A stretch of 64,000 nucleotides of DNA from Siphonodentalium dalli (Eukaryota > Mollusca > Scaphopoda > Gadilida > Siphonodentaliidae). The stretch spans positions 87,382,958 through 87,446,957 of the forward strand of contig CP136069.1 in NCBI GenBank assembly GCA_032622095.1, given 5' to 3'. The position numbers were made by a program, and so were the translations under genes. The notes below the pieces were generated by a model. It saw only the letters and a program-made list of their open reading frames with translations. It was not told the origin of the DNA and ran no database searches. This document shows, one piece after another, positions 53,960 through 63,845 of this stretch. How positions within the stretch are numbered: position 1 is the first letter of the stretch; each line of letters starts with the position of its first letter.

Positions 53960-55640
53960 GCATTGCTCAAGCTTGTACCCCCCCCTCCTTGTTTTTGGAA
54001 GAAACATCCCAGGTAGTGCCATACCATTCGTGGCAGCTAGAAACCGAGCAAGTAGAGACTTCTTCTTCTGCTGCTTTCTTCTCTTCATCGTCTTCTCGTT
54101 TCATGTGATGAGATGATGTCGGTAAAGATATCTTCCCAATAGAAAGCGCTATTGACGGTACGCGACAGCGAGTCTTCCCCACATAGAACAGCCTCCAAAG
54201 GCTCGGGTGCTGTTGTCTTGGAGGATTGTTTGCCCGAATCTCAGAGAAGGCACCCTGCCTGCCACGGTCTGCTGATGCAGGACCAGGGGGCCTGAACTGG
54301 TACTGCCCGAGGTAAAGACTGGTATGGTTGTGCAATTTTTTTGTAATTCATTGTAACAAGATTTGACACATATCCTTTGATGAAGTTTTTTACAAGAAAT
54401 CAACCTGTGTCTTTCCATATGCAAAAGCGAGTTCCCTAGGAACGACAGAATCCTCGACCGAAAGTGGGGACCACTGTCGGCCCGAGATTCTTGCTCATCG
54501 TCGTCAAAGCCATCAGACGCCATGAGAAGCATAGAAAGCATGTCAGGATTGACGCCAGCAACAGAACAGCCTGCATCAAGTTGAGATAAGGTACTAGAGG
54601 GAAGCCCACTCTGGGAATGGCTCGAACGAGGAACAAATGCTCTCGCAGTTTTAGTTAAGGTGCTATTTCCCACCCAAAGGCCAGAAGGGATGATGGTAAA
54701 GGGGAAAAATTGGAAGGATCCATTTGACCAGAGAAAGCCCCCCCCCACCGAATCTCCCAAATGCAGGTGGTCCTGATAAGCTGGCATAAACGTTGATGAC
54801 ATACTTCACTAGGATCCCATGACGGCAGAGGAGCAGGCCTGGACGTATCACTTGGGATGACGTTTCCAGGGGGACAAGACCGACCCTCGTAATGGAGTGG
54901 GCCACGCCGCCGTGGAGAAGCATCAGAAGGCCAGTTGGCTGGTGCGCTTTGTGCGGCACGGGACAACGAGGCTTCCCCACCCAGAACAGTCGCCAAAGGT
55001 GCGGGTGCTTGTGTCCTGGAGGATTGGTTGCCCGAATCTCCGGAGGACGGTACTCTGCCTCCCACGGTCTGCTGAAGCATGACCAGGGGGGACCGAACGG
55101 CTCCTGCCTGAGGTAAGACTGGTACGTTTGCTCAAATTGTTTAACCATGGACCAACGGGCCCTCACCCAACTATGACAATACAGTGTATTACCGCTTTTA
55201 TTTCTTGAGCAACCCGCACAGTGTGTGGCCATCAAAGTTGAAACTCGTTTGACTATAAGCAAGACAAGACATTCTGTTAGTTATTAGCAAACAAGTGTAA
55301 TATACAAAACATTTTGTTAGTTATTGCAAAAACAAGGTTAATAAGGCAAATTCTGTTAGTTACTTGGCCACGTGATCTTACCTGCTATAAATTGAACTGC
55401 AGGTAAGATACTGTCTTTTCTCGGCGAAGAGGACGATGAGATCTGATTTCTCCTGTGCAAGAACATAGCGGTGTCCTTGCTTACGGTGAGGAGAACGTTT
55501 TATACACTTACGGAAAGTCCGCCGATGGTGGACCAGGCCTGGACATATCCCGAGGGAGTATGATTCCAGGGGGACAAGACCCACTCTCGTAATGGAGAGG
55601 GCCACGGACCGTGGGGAAGAGTCAGAAGTCTCAGTCCTTC
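53960..55640. repeat. GC-rich block of repeated unknown units
   Basis: A segment of 170-250 bp recurs at 54.15-54.32, 54.84-55.13 and 55.50-55.64 kb: CCAAAGG[CT][GT]CGGGTGCT, TGGAGGATTG[GT]TTGCCCGAAT, CCACGGTCTGCTGA[AT]GCA, then GACCAGGGGG; and CCAGGGGGACAAGACC with CTCGTAATGGAG. It differs in base composition from its AT-rich surroundings. Several frames stay open on the minus strand, but no domain is recognised. It may be captured sequence inside the hAT-like element. Confidence 0.6.
55374..55413. repeat. Hairpin made of two splice-donor-like words
   Basis: ATCTTACCTGC, a 16-nt loop, then GCAGGTAAGAT. Eleven-base perfect stem. Either strand presents a consensus CAG|GTAAGAT 5' splice sequence. 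Confidence 0.7.
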
Positions 55641-56084
55641 CCAGGAGACAGGAGCAATTGTTCTCGCAGCTGTATGCACTTGTAATTTTCTAATTCACGA
55701 GCATTAAACTTTGCACTGTTCCCTCTTGACAAAATGTGCATGGTCACAGTAATCGTTGATTCAATATTAAACTATTGGAAGGTATATTTAAAACCGTTCC
55801 CATCGCAGTTAAATTATGGGAATGTGAAAGTGCCACGTAACATGCATGTATCGAGGTCTATCCCACAATGACATTTAATTTGAGAAAAACACAACTAACG
55901 ATGGCACTGGCAGGCCTGCAGAATGCAAAATTATGCGTAAGCCGTAACGTATTTGTCGGTTGTCTGGTTGTGCTTAGGTACTCATAGGTTACACAAACTG
56001 TTATAATCAGTATACAACTTTGGCGCAACCTAGATTTCGCAACCTCCAGGTGAACCGAACCGTCGTTCGCCTCCAATACGCAGG

Positions 56085-56415
56085 CCTGCAGTGGTCGTGC
56101 GCAATATAAATATAAATGCTGTTCATGTAACTGCACTTAATATGTGTGACAATACAAATGCTGTCCTTTCTGTTATTTGCCCGATAATCAATTGGATATG
56201 AGGCAATAGAAGGAAAAGAGCCATGTGTTGGTCTCTGTTGGAAATTATAGTGGCAGCGGCCCTGCGCAATATAAATGCATTTCATGTAACTGTGCTTTAT
56301 ACGTGAGTGAAGGCTATTTGACATTTGATCTTTTCGATATGTGGAAATAGAAGGTAGAGAGCCAAGTGATGGACTCTGTTGGAAAGGCTTTGGCAGTGCA
56401 TCTGGAGCACGTGAC
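56085..56415. repeat. Two diverged tandem units of about 165 bp
   Basis: TGCGCAATATAAAT, TTCATGTAACTG, GCAATAGAAGG-type, AGAGCCA[AT]GTG and TCTGTTGGAAA occur in order twice (56.09-56.25 and 56.26-56.42 kb). No coding support. Confidence 0.7.
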
Positions 56416-56419
56416 AATA

Positions 56420-58200
56420 TATATGCATAGTAGTTCGCCTTTACTATTCACGGATTGAAAGCGCAGAAGTATGTCGGTATCAGTGAAAATTGTCGCCATA
56501 TTGATATAGTCAGTTCTTATGTCATTGAGCCTTTGAGGCACTGATACCATTGGTATGGAACTATTACGGCTGGCCATACATGTTTTTAAGCTCACCATTT
56601 TGTATCATATTAAATTCGTACGGTATTGTGGCAATGACGCAGATACCATAATATATCCTTATTAATGGACCAATGAATTTGAATGTCTGAGGATAACAGT
56701 TCAGATGTTGTCTATTTTGTTACAGTGAACACATGGAAATGTGAAACATCAAAATCATCAAAAGTATAAACATTGATTGACTGGAAATTTATTGAGACAC
56801 TGGCTAGCCAATGAATCGTTTCAACACTGCGACCATGCTAGGTCACACGGATATGGTGACTTGCCACAAGTAGGCCAGCATAAAGGCTCTCATCCAAAAT
56901 GTCTCCAAAGAGTTCTGACCACGGACGGAAGTATCATTGGATATTTAAGCAAACTATAGCTGAAGGTTCAGGCTACTGCGTTTGCATATATGTGCAGTCA
57001 TGGAACAGGGAAGCCCATTCAGCAAAATACATTGAGTGATTGCAAAGAAAGACACAATTGTCGCCGAAATAACGACAGATTATGATTTGATGGAGATCGC
57101 CATGGGAACTTGAAATGAAAATCCTTGTTGCCCAATCTTGTCAGATAATCCTAGTCCCCAATCAAACCAGTTGCACGATTCGTAGCAACAGAACACTGTC
57201 AGTCATACTGTACATTCATGTAAAGAAAGAGACACTATTACAGCGACACAGCATTATTTGAACACAGGTCATATAATACTATATGTGTTATAACGAACAT
57301 AATCTCCTTGTTTCTAACTATTGTTCCGATGATACAATGAGGTAAAGGAAATGGAATCGCAAGAACAGGGTCAGAATTTCAAATAAATGTCTTGAAGTCG
57401 CTGTAACGTCCGCGACAACGTTCCAAGTATCCAAATACAAGCCCTCATGTTAATACATTCGGGCTAGCTAAGATTTGCAAATATTAATCGGTTAAGCACA
57501 ATTAATGATAACGACATGTTGTATGTGTACAATGATGTTCTTTGATAATCATTTTCCAAATGTCGGTTAAGTTCCAGTCGCTCAACTGCAACTTACAATT
57601 AGTTGAGGCAAAAGAAATTTCATCGGATAACAAGTTCTATCTTTTTTATTTATTCATGTAAATTATTGCCAAAGGAGACATTTCTGTCCTGGCCAGCTTT
57701 CTGCGCACTAACAGAGCTGTTGCATATATGATTTGGCAGTATACATGACATGAACGTAGCGATGAGTCGACTTCATGAAATATAACATATAACATGTGTA
57801 GCACGAAATTAGGAGACTTCGCATACCGTACCACGTGGATTCCGAAATCGGACAATTCATGCCACCGTATATGTTGCACAGTAATGCAATCTAGGTTTTC
57901 CACAAGTAAACTATGTGCTTCTGTAGTCATTGTCAAAATGACCATCAATGGCGAAGTTCTCAACGTGATTTTGTCGATTCCAATCACGGAATTTTCGAGA
58001 TGAAATGCGTCGATAAAAAACACGGAATTTTTTTATAAATTACGTTGCGCATACTATGAAACGAAGAGTTTCTGCGCATACGTAAAATATTAAACGACCG
58101 GGTAAGCAACAGATAAATTGCAAGTTTGTTATCAACAATAAATATTGAGTTTATAAACTCGCAACGCAGAAAAATACAACCTTTAGTTAAAACCACGTCT
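56420..58200. other. Interior of the 53-59 kb element, nothing recognised
   Basis: No ORF with a recognisable domain and no clear repeat. This could have held transposase exons that have decayed past recognition by eye. Confidence 0.5.
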
Positions 58201-58204
58201 GATA

Positions 58205-58410
58205 GCTCCAAGGAGGAAATTAAAACTGGCTAGATGAATTGTTAGAACGCGGGAGTTACACAGGACGCATTCATGCGTGGCTAATCCGAGCGCTGACTGA
58301 CCGGAGTAGGCAATAAACGGACAATAAATTATAACCCTCCTGATAACACAAGGCCGGAGATAATAATCCAAATAGTTTTTCAGTTGAAGGGCTTTCCTTG
58401 GCGGAAAAAT
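58205..58410. repeat. Right arm of internal inverted repeat
   Basis: Inverse of 53.46-53.81 kb: GAGTTACACAGGACGCATTC, GAGCGCTGACTGACCGGAGT, CCTGATAACACAAGG and AGTTGAAGGGCTTTCCTTGG. It ends directly before the transposase-like ORF. Confidence 0.8.
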
Positions 58411-58960
58411 GAATTGTAAATGCAAGTTATATTTCGGCAACAATGCATCAGACACACAACATTCTTCTAAAATTAAGAAAGTTACTGATTTCTTCGGACA
58501 TTCAGACATTACCGATAGCCCAAATACAGTGGTTGATTTAACATCGACGTGTGCTACACCATCTAAACCGAGCAACATACTAGTGTTCAATGCCACAAGA
58601 ACGCAACAAAAAGCTGCATGTTTGCCAAAACGAACATTTCGAAATGAGTGGAAAATATCTCGCGAATGGCTATCATTCGATGGTGACAAAAATCTTATGT
58701 TCTGTTCTACATGCCGTGTTGCGAACGTTGCCAACATGTTCGTATCTGGTTATAGTATCATGAACAAAGATGCTATTCAGAAACAAGAGCTAACCAAAGG
58801 TGTATGTACTGTTTCAAATTTAAATATCATGCTCTGTACAATGGGAGTAACTCTATCATTCATTTCTGTCATTATTTTTACACACAATTGTATCTGCTTT
58901 GTCACAAGTTTGGCATTGACCGAAAGTGCCGAGGATAACAGATTGTTTACACATCATTGA
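58409..58960 (+). pseudogene. hAT transposase N-terminal fragment (probable)
   Basis: Open frame of 183 codons inside the hAT-like element. Residues near 78-100 read KRTFRNEWKISREWLSF then DGDKNLMFCSTCR, which resembles the TTF/BED-like N-terminal module of ZNF862-type hAT transposases (W-L, a spacer, then MFCSxCR). VANMFVSGYSIMNKDA follows where the family has an FxxGxxNF-type block. After that the sequence turns hydrophobic and unlike the family, so it is truncated, deleted or at an intron. The first 70 residues are Ser/Thr-rich, as expected. There is no DDE catalytic core nearby. Confidence 0.6.
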
Positions 58961-59184
58961 TAAAATAAATATATATATACAATAGGTAATTTTGCTTGTT
59001 TGGTTCGTATTCTTTGGAAAAACAAATTCAAAAGTGGCACCAAAAAATATTTGTCGGAAAAAAAGTGGCAACAGAAAGTATAGAGTGGCTCTAAAAATAA
59101 TGCAATTGGCAACAGTGTTGGCACCTGGAAATTTTGGGCCAGCGCGAACCATGATTAAACCAGGCTAAGATAACGGTTACTTAC

Positions 59185-59332
59185 ACAAATCCGAGCTGAC
59201 GACAAGCCACTTCTGAGTTTTTCTTTGTCCAACCATCGTCGCAAACAGAACCCCATGTGTTATTATAACTGATCTGCAGGAGACCTCCAAATGGTGAAGT
59301 ACCAACAAGTCTCAGTTCACCATCAGGTGTGT
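59185..59332 (-). CDS. Exon B: N-terminal half of a group A SRCR domain
   Basis: The exon (148 nt, phase 1 to phase 2) follows acceptor TTGATTTCAG and ends at donor GTAAGTAAC. It encodes TPDGELRLVG, then a GGLLQISYNNTWGSVCDD stretch, then VACRQLGF. These are hallmark SRCR positions: the opening RLVG strand, the TWGSVCDDGW core and the CRQLGF motif. SRCR domains are extracellular protein-interaction modules. Group A domains have six cysteines and are encoded by two exons, which is what is seen here. The split codon GT-A at the end joins the exon at 50.5 kb to make Val. The intron between the two halves is about 8.5 kb and holds most of a hAT-like element. Confidence 0.9.
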
Positions 59333-59561
59333 CTGAAATCAAATTGTGATCAAAGTTATTAGTGTGGCCCATAGGGTACAGTTACATAACATAACATAAT
59401 ATAACGTCGATAGACACAGAACGAGTCGAATGACTCTTAGTTCCAGATTATATAGAAAGTTATCTTACTGCATGGCAGTCCATCCCTTCTGTATCATATT
59501 AGTATTGTGATTGTCCAATTTAGAGTTTTTAATTCTACTAGCATATGCGATTGCACAATAT

Positions 59562-59771
59562 ACAGTAATGCCCTAAGTAATCGACCCATTAACCATAGCA
59601 TTATCATGGGTAACTTTTCAGGATTTAGTCGGAAATATGGCTTGTTGCCATTCATCGGAAAGCTCTCCCCAAGAGCTTTCCAATGAATGGCAACAAGCCA
59701 TATTTCCGCTAAATCCTGAAAAGTTACCCATAATTCTGCTGTGGTTAAGGGGTCAATTACTTAGGGCATAA
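59562..59771. mobile_element. Foldback MITE FB-1 (complete)
   Basis: Palindrome of about 210 bp from TACAGTAATGCCCTAAGTAA to TTACTTAGGGCATA, with GGAAAGCTCTCCCC at the centre. The terminal TACTGTA of the right end is lost. It lies 230 bp above exon B, on the acceptor side. Confidence 0.87.
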
Positions 59772-60354
59772 GTAATCAGGCAGGGCATTCCAGCTTGGAA
59801 ACAACTCGGTTGCAGAAGAAGAACATCCCGATATCCATCGATGATCTCGTATATGCCAATTTCATACTGTTACCTCTTGTTCAGGTGTACTCCGCCCGCT
59901 TGAACAGTTTACTCTCGTCCACGTTGTATATTTCATTCTGGTATTTGTATTTATTACATGATCCTACCATTATTCCATTCAATAAACCAATTCAATAAAT
60001 TGTGATATTATACGTTCGTTTAATAACAGGAAATAGTGCCAGGTGACCTTTGACTTCCCGTTTGTCGTCTGTTTACATCGCGAACGCTATGTCTCAAAAT
60101 ACTATGGCTTCCAATAATTTTCCAACAAACTATAATGAATGAAGAGTTTGAAAAGTTATGTCATTAAATATATGCCATTAAATTCGCTAAAGAGTCTTTA
60201 TTTATCTGGGACTATTTCTTTACACCTGGGACTATTTCTTTACACGGGCAAACAACGCATAGTTACATGAAATGTCATCGCATGCCTTGCAGAAGCCGAT
60301 GTTAGTTTCGCGTTCCATTTGTTGATTTAAGTATGTTTTGTCGAGGTTTTGGAT

Positions 60355-60490
60355 CATGTAATAAATAGAATCTACAACTCGTCCCCAGTTTATAGCGAAA
60401 TTTACAAAACTCGTCCAGTAAATTAGGTCTGGACTCGTTTTGTCAATTCCGCTATAAACTGGGAACTCGTTGTAGATCCTCTATGTCTCT
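60355..60490. repeat. Foldback element of about 135 bp
   Basis: AATAGAATCTACAACTCGT, CCCAGTTTATAGCG and AAAACTCGTCCAG on the left recur inverted as CTGGACTCGTTTT, CGCTATAAACTGGG and AACTCGTTGTAGATCCTCTA. Structurally similar to the palindrome at 11.0 kb. Confidence 0.82.
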
Positions 60491-60494
60491 AGTC

Positions 60495-61790
60495 ATGTAA
60501 TCATGAAATGGATCTTTCCACAGCTACCAATCAAATAATTATTAACAGATATATTCAAACAATCCATGACTCAGCTGGTTTTTTGCTGCATTGAAATTGC
60601 TGATGCTATCTTTGTTCTGCCAAATTTGGATATCAGTGCATACTTGAATTACCATCAGCATTAAATCAGCTATTTTAAAACAATGGTTCTGTTGTCAAAT
60701 CATATGTACTTAACTTGCAATTTGTGCACAAAATTTAATATTTTGGGACACTCGTAAATTTTTCCCACATTTATTGACAAGAACAGGGTATGTTGTTGAA
60801 TGTGCAAAAAAGGATAAACACAGGCTATAAAATCAATTAACTCTTTACCCAATTTACTGGCCAAAACAAGCTGTTACATCAGCCAATTTGCCAGTCAAAG
60901 CGTCCATTACGTCAGCCAATTTACCAGCCATTACCATCTGATTTTTTCACCAAGATAACACTTGTCTTTACAACACAATTACCACTTTATTATTCAAGAA
61001 CTCCACACCAAATGTGGTGTTATGACTAATGTAATAATAAAATTAATGTTTTGTAGCATTAGTGATATTTTATGCCAAATAACAATATAATCACATTTTA
61101 ACCATTTATGGTTCAGAAAGTGCATTATATTATGAGGGGCATCCAGGAGCCGCTGGCATTTTGCATTTTTTCAGTCTCAGTTTAATTACAACATAAATAT
61201 TGCATTCTAACACAAATTTATTAAAATAGATATTACATTATTAACTTTTATGTTTTTATGGAGTATTGTGCTAGATTTTGTACAATTTAATCAATATCTC
61301 ATGATAAAATCACAATAAAACAAAAACTGAGATGCAGCGGTGCTATTTCAAGTCGAAAAAATCAATGTGTACAGTCTAATATAGTTTTATTTTTTATTTA
61401 TCAACTTCATTTTCATTTCTGTTTAAATATTTATCTGACTTGTTTATGTTTGAGCTGTTACATACATGCATCCAAAATTAAAACAATCCGTATCATGATT
61501 TGATTTGATATTGAGGACAATTCAACTTCAAGACACCTGCTGTTACTTAGGATGCCGTTTCTAACTTAACCCTTCCACGACTTCCATGTGTATTGTTCTG
61601 TACACAATTGAAATATAGCACACGGTATGATATTTTAGCTCCATACTTAATACGGACATATAGAAGAGAGTGTGACATCTTGGCACCACAAACTCAGTAC
61701 AAATGTATAGCAGCAAAGAGGTTACTGTAAATCCATAAATGCATGTGAGCACTCATTACCATATACATGTATCTGAGGATCAAGTCTGCA
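60495..61790. other. AT-rich intron sequence
   Basis: No exon, ORF or repeat recognised in about 1.3 kb between exons A and B. One TTAACCCTTCCACGAC at 61.57 kb resembles a TTAA-1 end, but no partner end was found. Confidence 0.55.
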
Positions 61791-61794
61791 AATT

Positions 61795-62096
61795 GTAATA
61801 ATGTGATTTGTATAGCACCTATCCCCGCGAGGGCCCTGAGCACTTGTAATTACCCCAGCTGTTGAGTAATGCCGAGTATTGTGCCTGCTGCCATATTACA
61901 GGTGATTCGTGACCTTGCCCAAGGGTCACAACCTGGAGTCAGATTTGAAACAGTGTGTGGCACTTTACAGCACACACTCTGCTTAATCTGATCTAGCCAC
62001 TCTTGGGGAGACAATAGTCCACAGGCGGGCGTGAACTCACACCGGTGAATTAACACCATACAAGTCCGACACTTTACCACTGGGCTATCGAACTCC
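61795..62096 (-). mobile_element. tRNA-derived SINE with a LINE-type 3' tail
   Basis: Reading on the minus strand from 62096: GGAGTTCGATAGCCCAGTGG contains a pol III A box (TAGCCCAGTGG), and GTGAGTTCACGCCC about 50 bp later resembles a B box. The body includes CCTTGGGCAAGGTCACG, a phrase common in invertebrate SINEs. The 3' end GGGGATAGGTGCTATACAAA and a short ATTATT tail match the 3' end of LINE-1 at 31.6 kb. Length is about 300 bp. It would be copied by the partner LINE's reverse transcriptase. Confidence 0.85.
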
Positions 62097-62099
62097 ATA

Positions 62100-62502
62100 T
62101 ATTGTGTCTGTCATTTGCGGAATGAGATCCCCAGAGGGTGAATTTAGTGACACTATCCTTCTGATGACCTCATTCTGCTTATGCCTCATTTTCTGGGAAC
62201 TATCTATAGTCTCAAATTAACATTGATTTTAGTTACATTTTCCCATTCTGTTCAGTTTCTATATCCCCTAATTTTCAGAAGATAAAATGCACAGTCGAGG
62301 AGATTAATGGGTGAACATCACCAACTTCAACTGGGGAACTTCAATCTGATCTTAGGTCTCCATAAACAGTTGAGGCCTAAACAGAATGAGATTCCCAGAG
62401 GGCGAATTTAGTAATGCTAGACTGCAGTGTGGGACAGCATCACTAATTTAACCCTCTGGGGACCTCATTCTGCAAAGACAAGACAAACTATTTGCAGGCT
62501 TG
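62100..62502. mobile_element. Long variant FB-2L (nearly complete)
   Basis: Left end begins inside the terminal repeat (ATTGTGTCTGTCATTTGC), directly against the SINE 5' end. Unique middle with CCTAATTTTCAGAAGATAAA and CACCAACTTCAACTGGG is inverted relative to the 46.5-kb copy. Right end ...CTATTTGCAGGCTTG. About 400 bp. Confidence 0.8.
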
Positions 62503-62533
62503 CTGAGGATTAACAAGATAATGAAGATGATAT

Positions 62534-62731
62534 GTAACATCCTAAATAATCAACTCCTTAATCACAGCAGAATTATGGGTAATTTTTAAGGATTTAGTTG
62601 GAAATATGGCTTGTTGCCATTCATCGAAAAGCTCTCATGAATGGCAACAAGCCATATTTCCGACTAAATCCTGAAAAATTACCCATAATTCTACTGTGGT
62701 TAAGGAGTTGTTTATTTAGGGCATTACTGTA
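62534..62731. mobile_element. Foldback MITE FB-1 (complete) next to exon A
   Basis: Palindrome from ACATCCTAAATAATCAACTC to TTTAGGGCATTACTGTA. Its right edge is 13 bp from the exon A boundary, so in the transcript it would start just after the 5' splice site. Confidence 0.87.
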
Positions 62732-62744
62732 TGTAGTCACTTAC

Positions 62745-62849
62745 TGCAGTTGAGTTCGTCCACACCAAATGAACAGTCATCTACACCATCACATTTGAAG
62801 TTGTCTGGCCAGCATTGGTTATCACATTCAAATTGTGAGGCAGGACACA
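62745..62849 (-). CDS. Exon A: LDL-receptor class A module
   Basis: This 105-nt exon has phase 1 at both ends, the usual arrangement for shuffled extracellular modules. It follows an acceptor TTTTCATAG and ends at donor GTAAGTGAC. It encodes about 35 residues with the six-cysteine LDLa spacing, starting CPASQFECDNQC and ending CDGVDDCSFGVDELNC. LDLa modules bind one calcium ion through a C-terminal acidic cluster and mediate protein or lipoprotein binding outside the cell. Here the canonical DCxDGSDE reads DCSFGVDE, so one acidic position is replaced by Phe and calcium binding may be weakened. The exon joins in phase to the SRCR exon at 59.2 kb. A Tc1/mariner-like MITE ends 13 bp below its donor site. 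It is the most 5' exon I can support; further upstream exons probably lie beyond 64 kb. Confidence 0.88.
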
Positions 62850-62949
62850 CTATGAAAATAATAGATATAATTTATGTTATAAGCTGACATTCACATTCTA
62901 GTGATACTCGAAGTACAAGTGTGTGACTAGCTGTTATGAGAAATTTCAT

Positions 62950-63352
62950 TGATATTCATTCCACACCCATTAGCATGAAGCACATGTATTTAAAGACATA
63001 TTATGGATTGTTCGATGCGAGAAACTGATAAGTTAGTACTCACTCAGGCGCTATGCCAAGTGTGGGAATGTAGCATTCTACTAGCATTACCTAAAATTTC
63101 AATGAAATACAACATAACGCACCATAGATATCATTGTTGGGAATTGTAAATATTTACATCTCGATTCGGGATGCTGCGATCGGTGATAAACTAACGCAAA
63201 TTATTTTGCCAACGAGAGTTATTGCATTTAATTAATATATCAGATTAACGTGTGGGTACAGTAAATTTGGATTAATATGCGTAAAAATAACTACTTTAAA
63301 CAATATTTTTTTCCGGTTCTATTTGATCACCCTACCGGAGTGTTTCACGTGT
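62950..63352 (-). repeat. Interspersed repeat of about 450 bp, copy 2 (inverted)
   Basis: Inverse of the 45.66-46.11 kb copy: CACCCTACCGGAGTGTTTCA, GATTCGGGATGCTGCGATCG, AATGTAGCATTCTACTAGCA and AGAAACTGATAAGTTAGTAC correspond in order. Moderate divergence. No known family. Confidence 0.75.
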
Positions 63353-63592
63353 ATTTAACAGAATTACAGCCATTGAATACATGAACACTACTGACTACCA
63401 CCAGTGAAATATGTGCAGTAACTACTTTGTGTTAACATAATCTCCAGGAGCGATGACGTAAATTATGTCTACTAACTGCTTCAATTGATGCCAAAAACAA
63501 TGAAGTGTTTTTTTCTACTAGACTTAAATTACAATGATGGTAGATATAGTATCAATGGATGTTACAGTTAAGGATTGGGCAGTTAACCCTTT

Positions 63593-63845
63593 TATGACGG
63601 GAGCTGTGCTGACACAGCATTAAAGATCCTGTGCCAGTGCATTATCTTATATATACGAGTCTCCCATATGGAGCCTCACATATATAAGAGAATTCACTAG
63701 CTTACAAGGTCACGGTAAATATTGTTAGGCTAATGCAATATCTTATATATGCAAGGGTCCCTATGGGAGACTCGCATATATAAGAGAATGCATTGACACA
63801 TAATTTTCGCAAAACTACAGGAAGCTCCAGGCATGGAAGGGTTAA
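63593..63845. mobile_element. TTAA-1 MITE (complete)
   Basis: TTAA at both edges with ends CCCTTTTATGACGGGAGCTG and its inverse (CAGGCATGGAAGGG). Contains both internal hairpins, including CTTATATATACGAGTCTCCC and GGGAGACTCGCATATATAAG. The best-preserved copy together with that at 4.3 kb. Confidence 0.85.

Larger units (their letters stand above)
52986..59153. mobile_element. 6.2-kb hAT-like element with a transposase fragment
   Basis: Left end CAGGGTTCGCGCTGCCGATC and right end (inverse) CATGGTTCGCGCTGGCCC. Subterminal text on both sides contains GGCACCTAGC/GGCACCTGG and AAAATGGC[TC]CC-like phrases. Inside are an inverted pair of about 300 bp (53.46-53.80 versus 58.21-58.41 kb) and an ORF with a hAT-type N-terminal zinc-finger-like region (58409-58960). 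Flanking 8-mers ATTCAGTA and ATTAAACC do not match, so one end is altered or the flank is rearranged. It occupies the intron between SRCR exons B and C. Confidence 0.72.
15355..62849 (-). other. Partial multi-exon gene: mosaic LDLa/SRCR/trypsin-like serine protease
   Basis: Nine exons on the minus strand share one reading frame once spliced. Domain order is LDLa, SRCR (group A), LDLa, LDLa, SRCR_2-like, trypsin-like. Each exon has an AG acceptor after a pyrimidine-rich tract and a GTAAG, GTGAG, GTATG or GTAAT donor. Exon lengths are 105, 148, 176, 129, 111, 118, 138, 178 and 254 nt, with phases 1-1, 1-2, 2-1, 1-1, 1-1, 1-2, 2-2, 1-2 and 2-1. All joins agree except between the exons at 43.3 kb and 28.6 kb, where a short exon seems to be missing. 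This order resembles type II transmembrane proteases such as enteropeptidase, corin and the TMPRSS group, where LDLa and SRCR modules precede the protease; no membrane anchor is seen here. The Ser195 exon, stop codon, 5' end and promoter were not found. Function is inferred from domains only. Confidence 0.9.

Noticed and set aside
54100-55640. U1 snRNA-like start (CTTACCT, GGCAG) on the minus strand
   Set aside because: No Sm site (AATTTGTGG-like) and no U1 stem loop II or III; similarity is limited to a dozen bases.
61850-62098. 82-codon minus-strand frame at 61.85-62.10 kb
   Set aside because: It is the translation of the tRNA-derived SINE.
63050-63100. Possible exon with a good GTGAGT donor near 63.05 kb (minus strand)
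   Set aside because: In the frame needed to join exon A it has a stop or wrong phase, and the sequence belongs to the 450-bp interspersed repeat.
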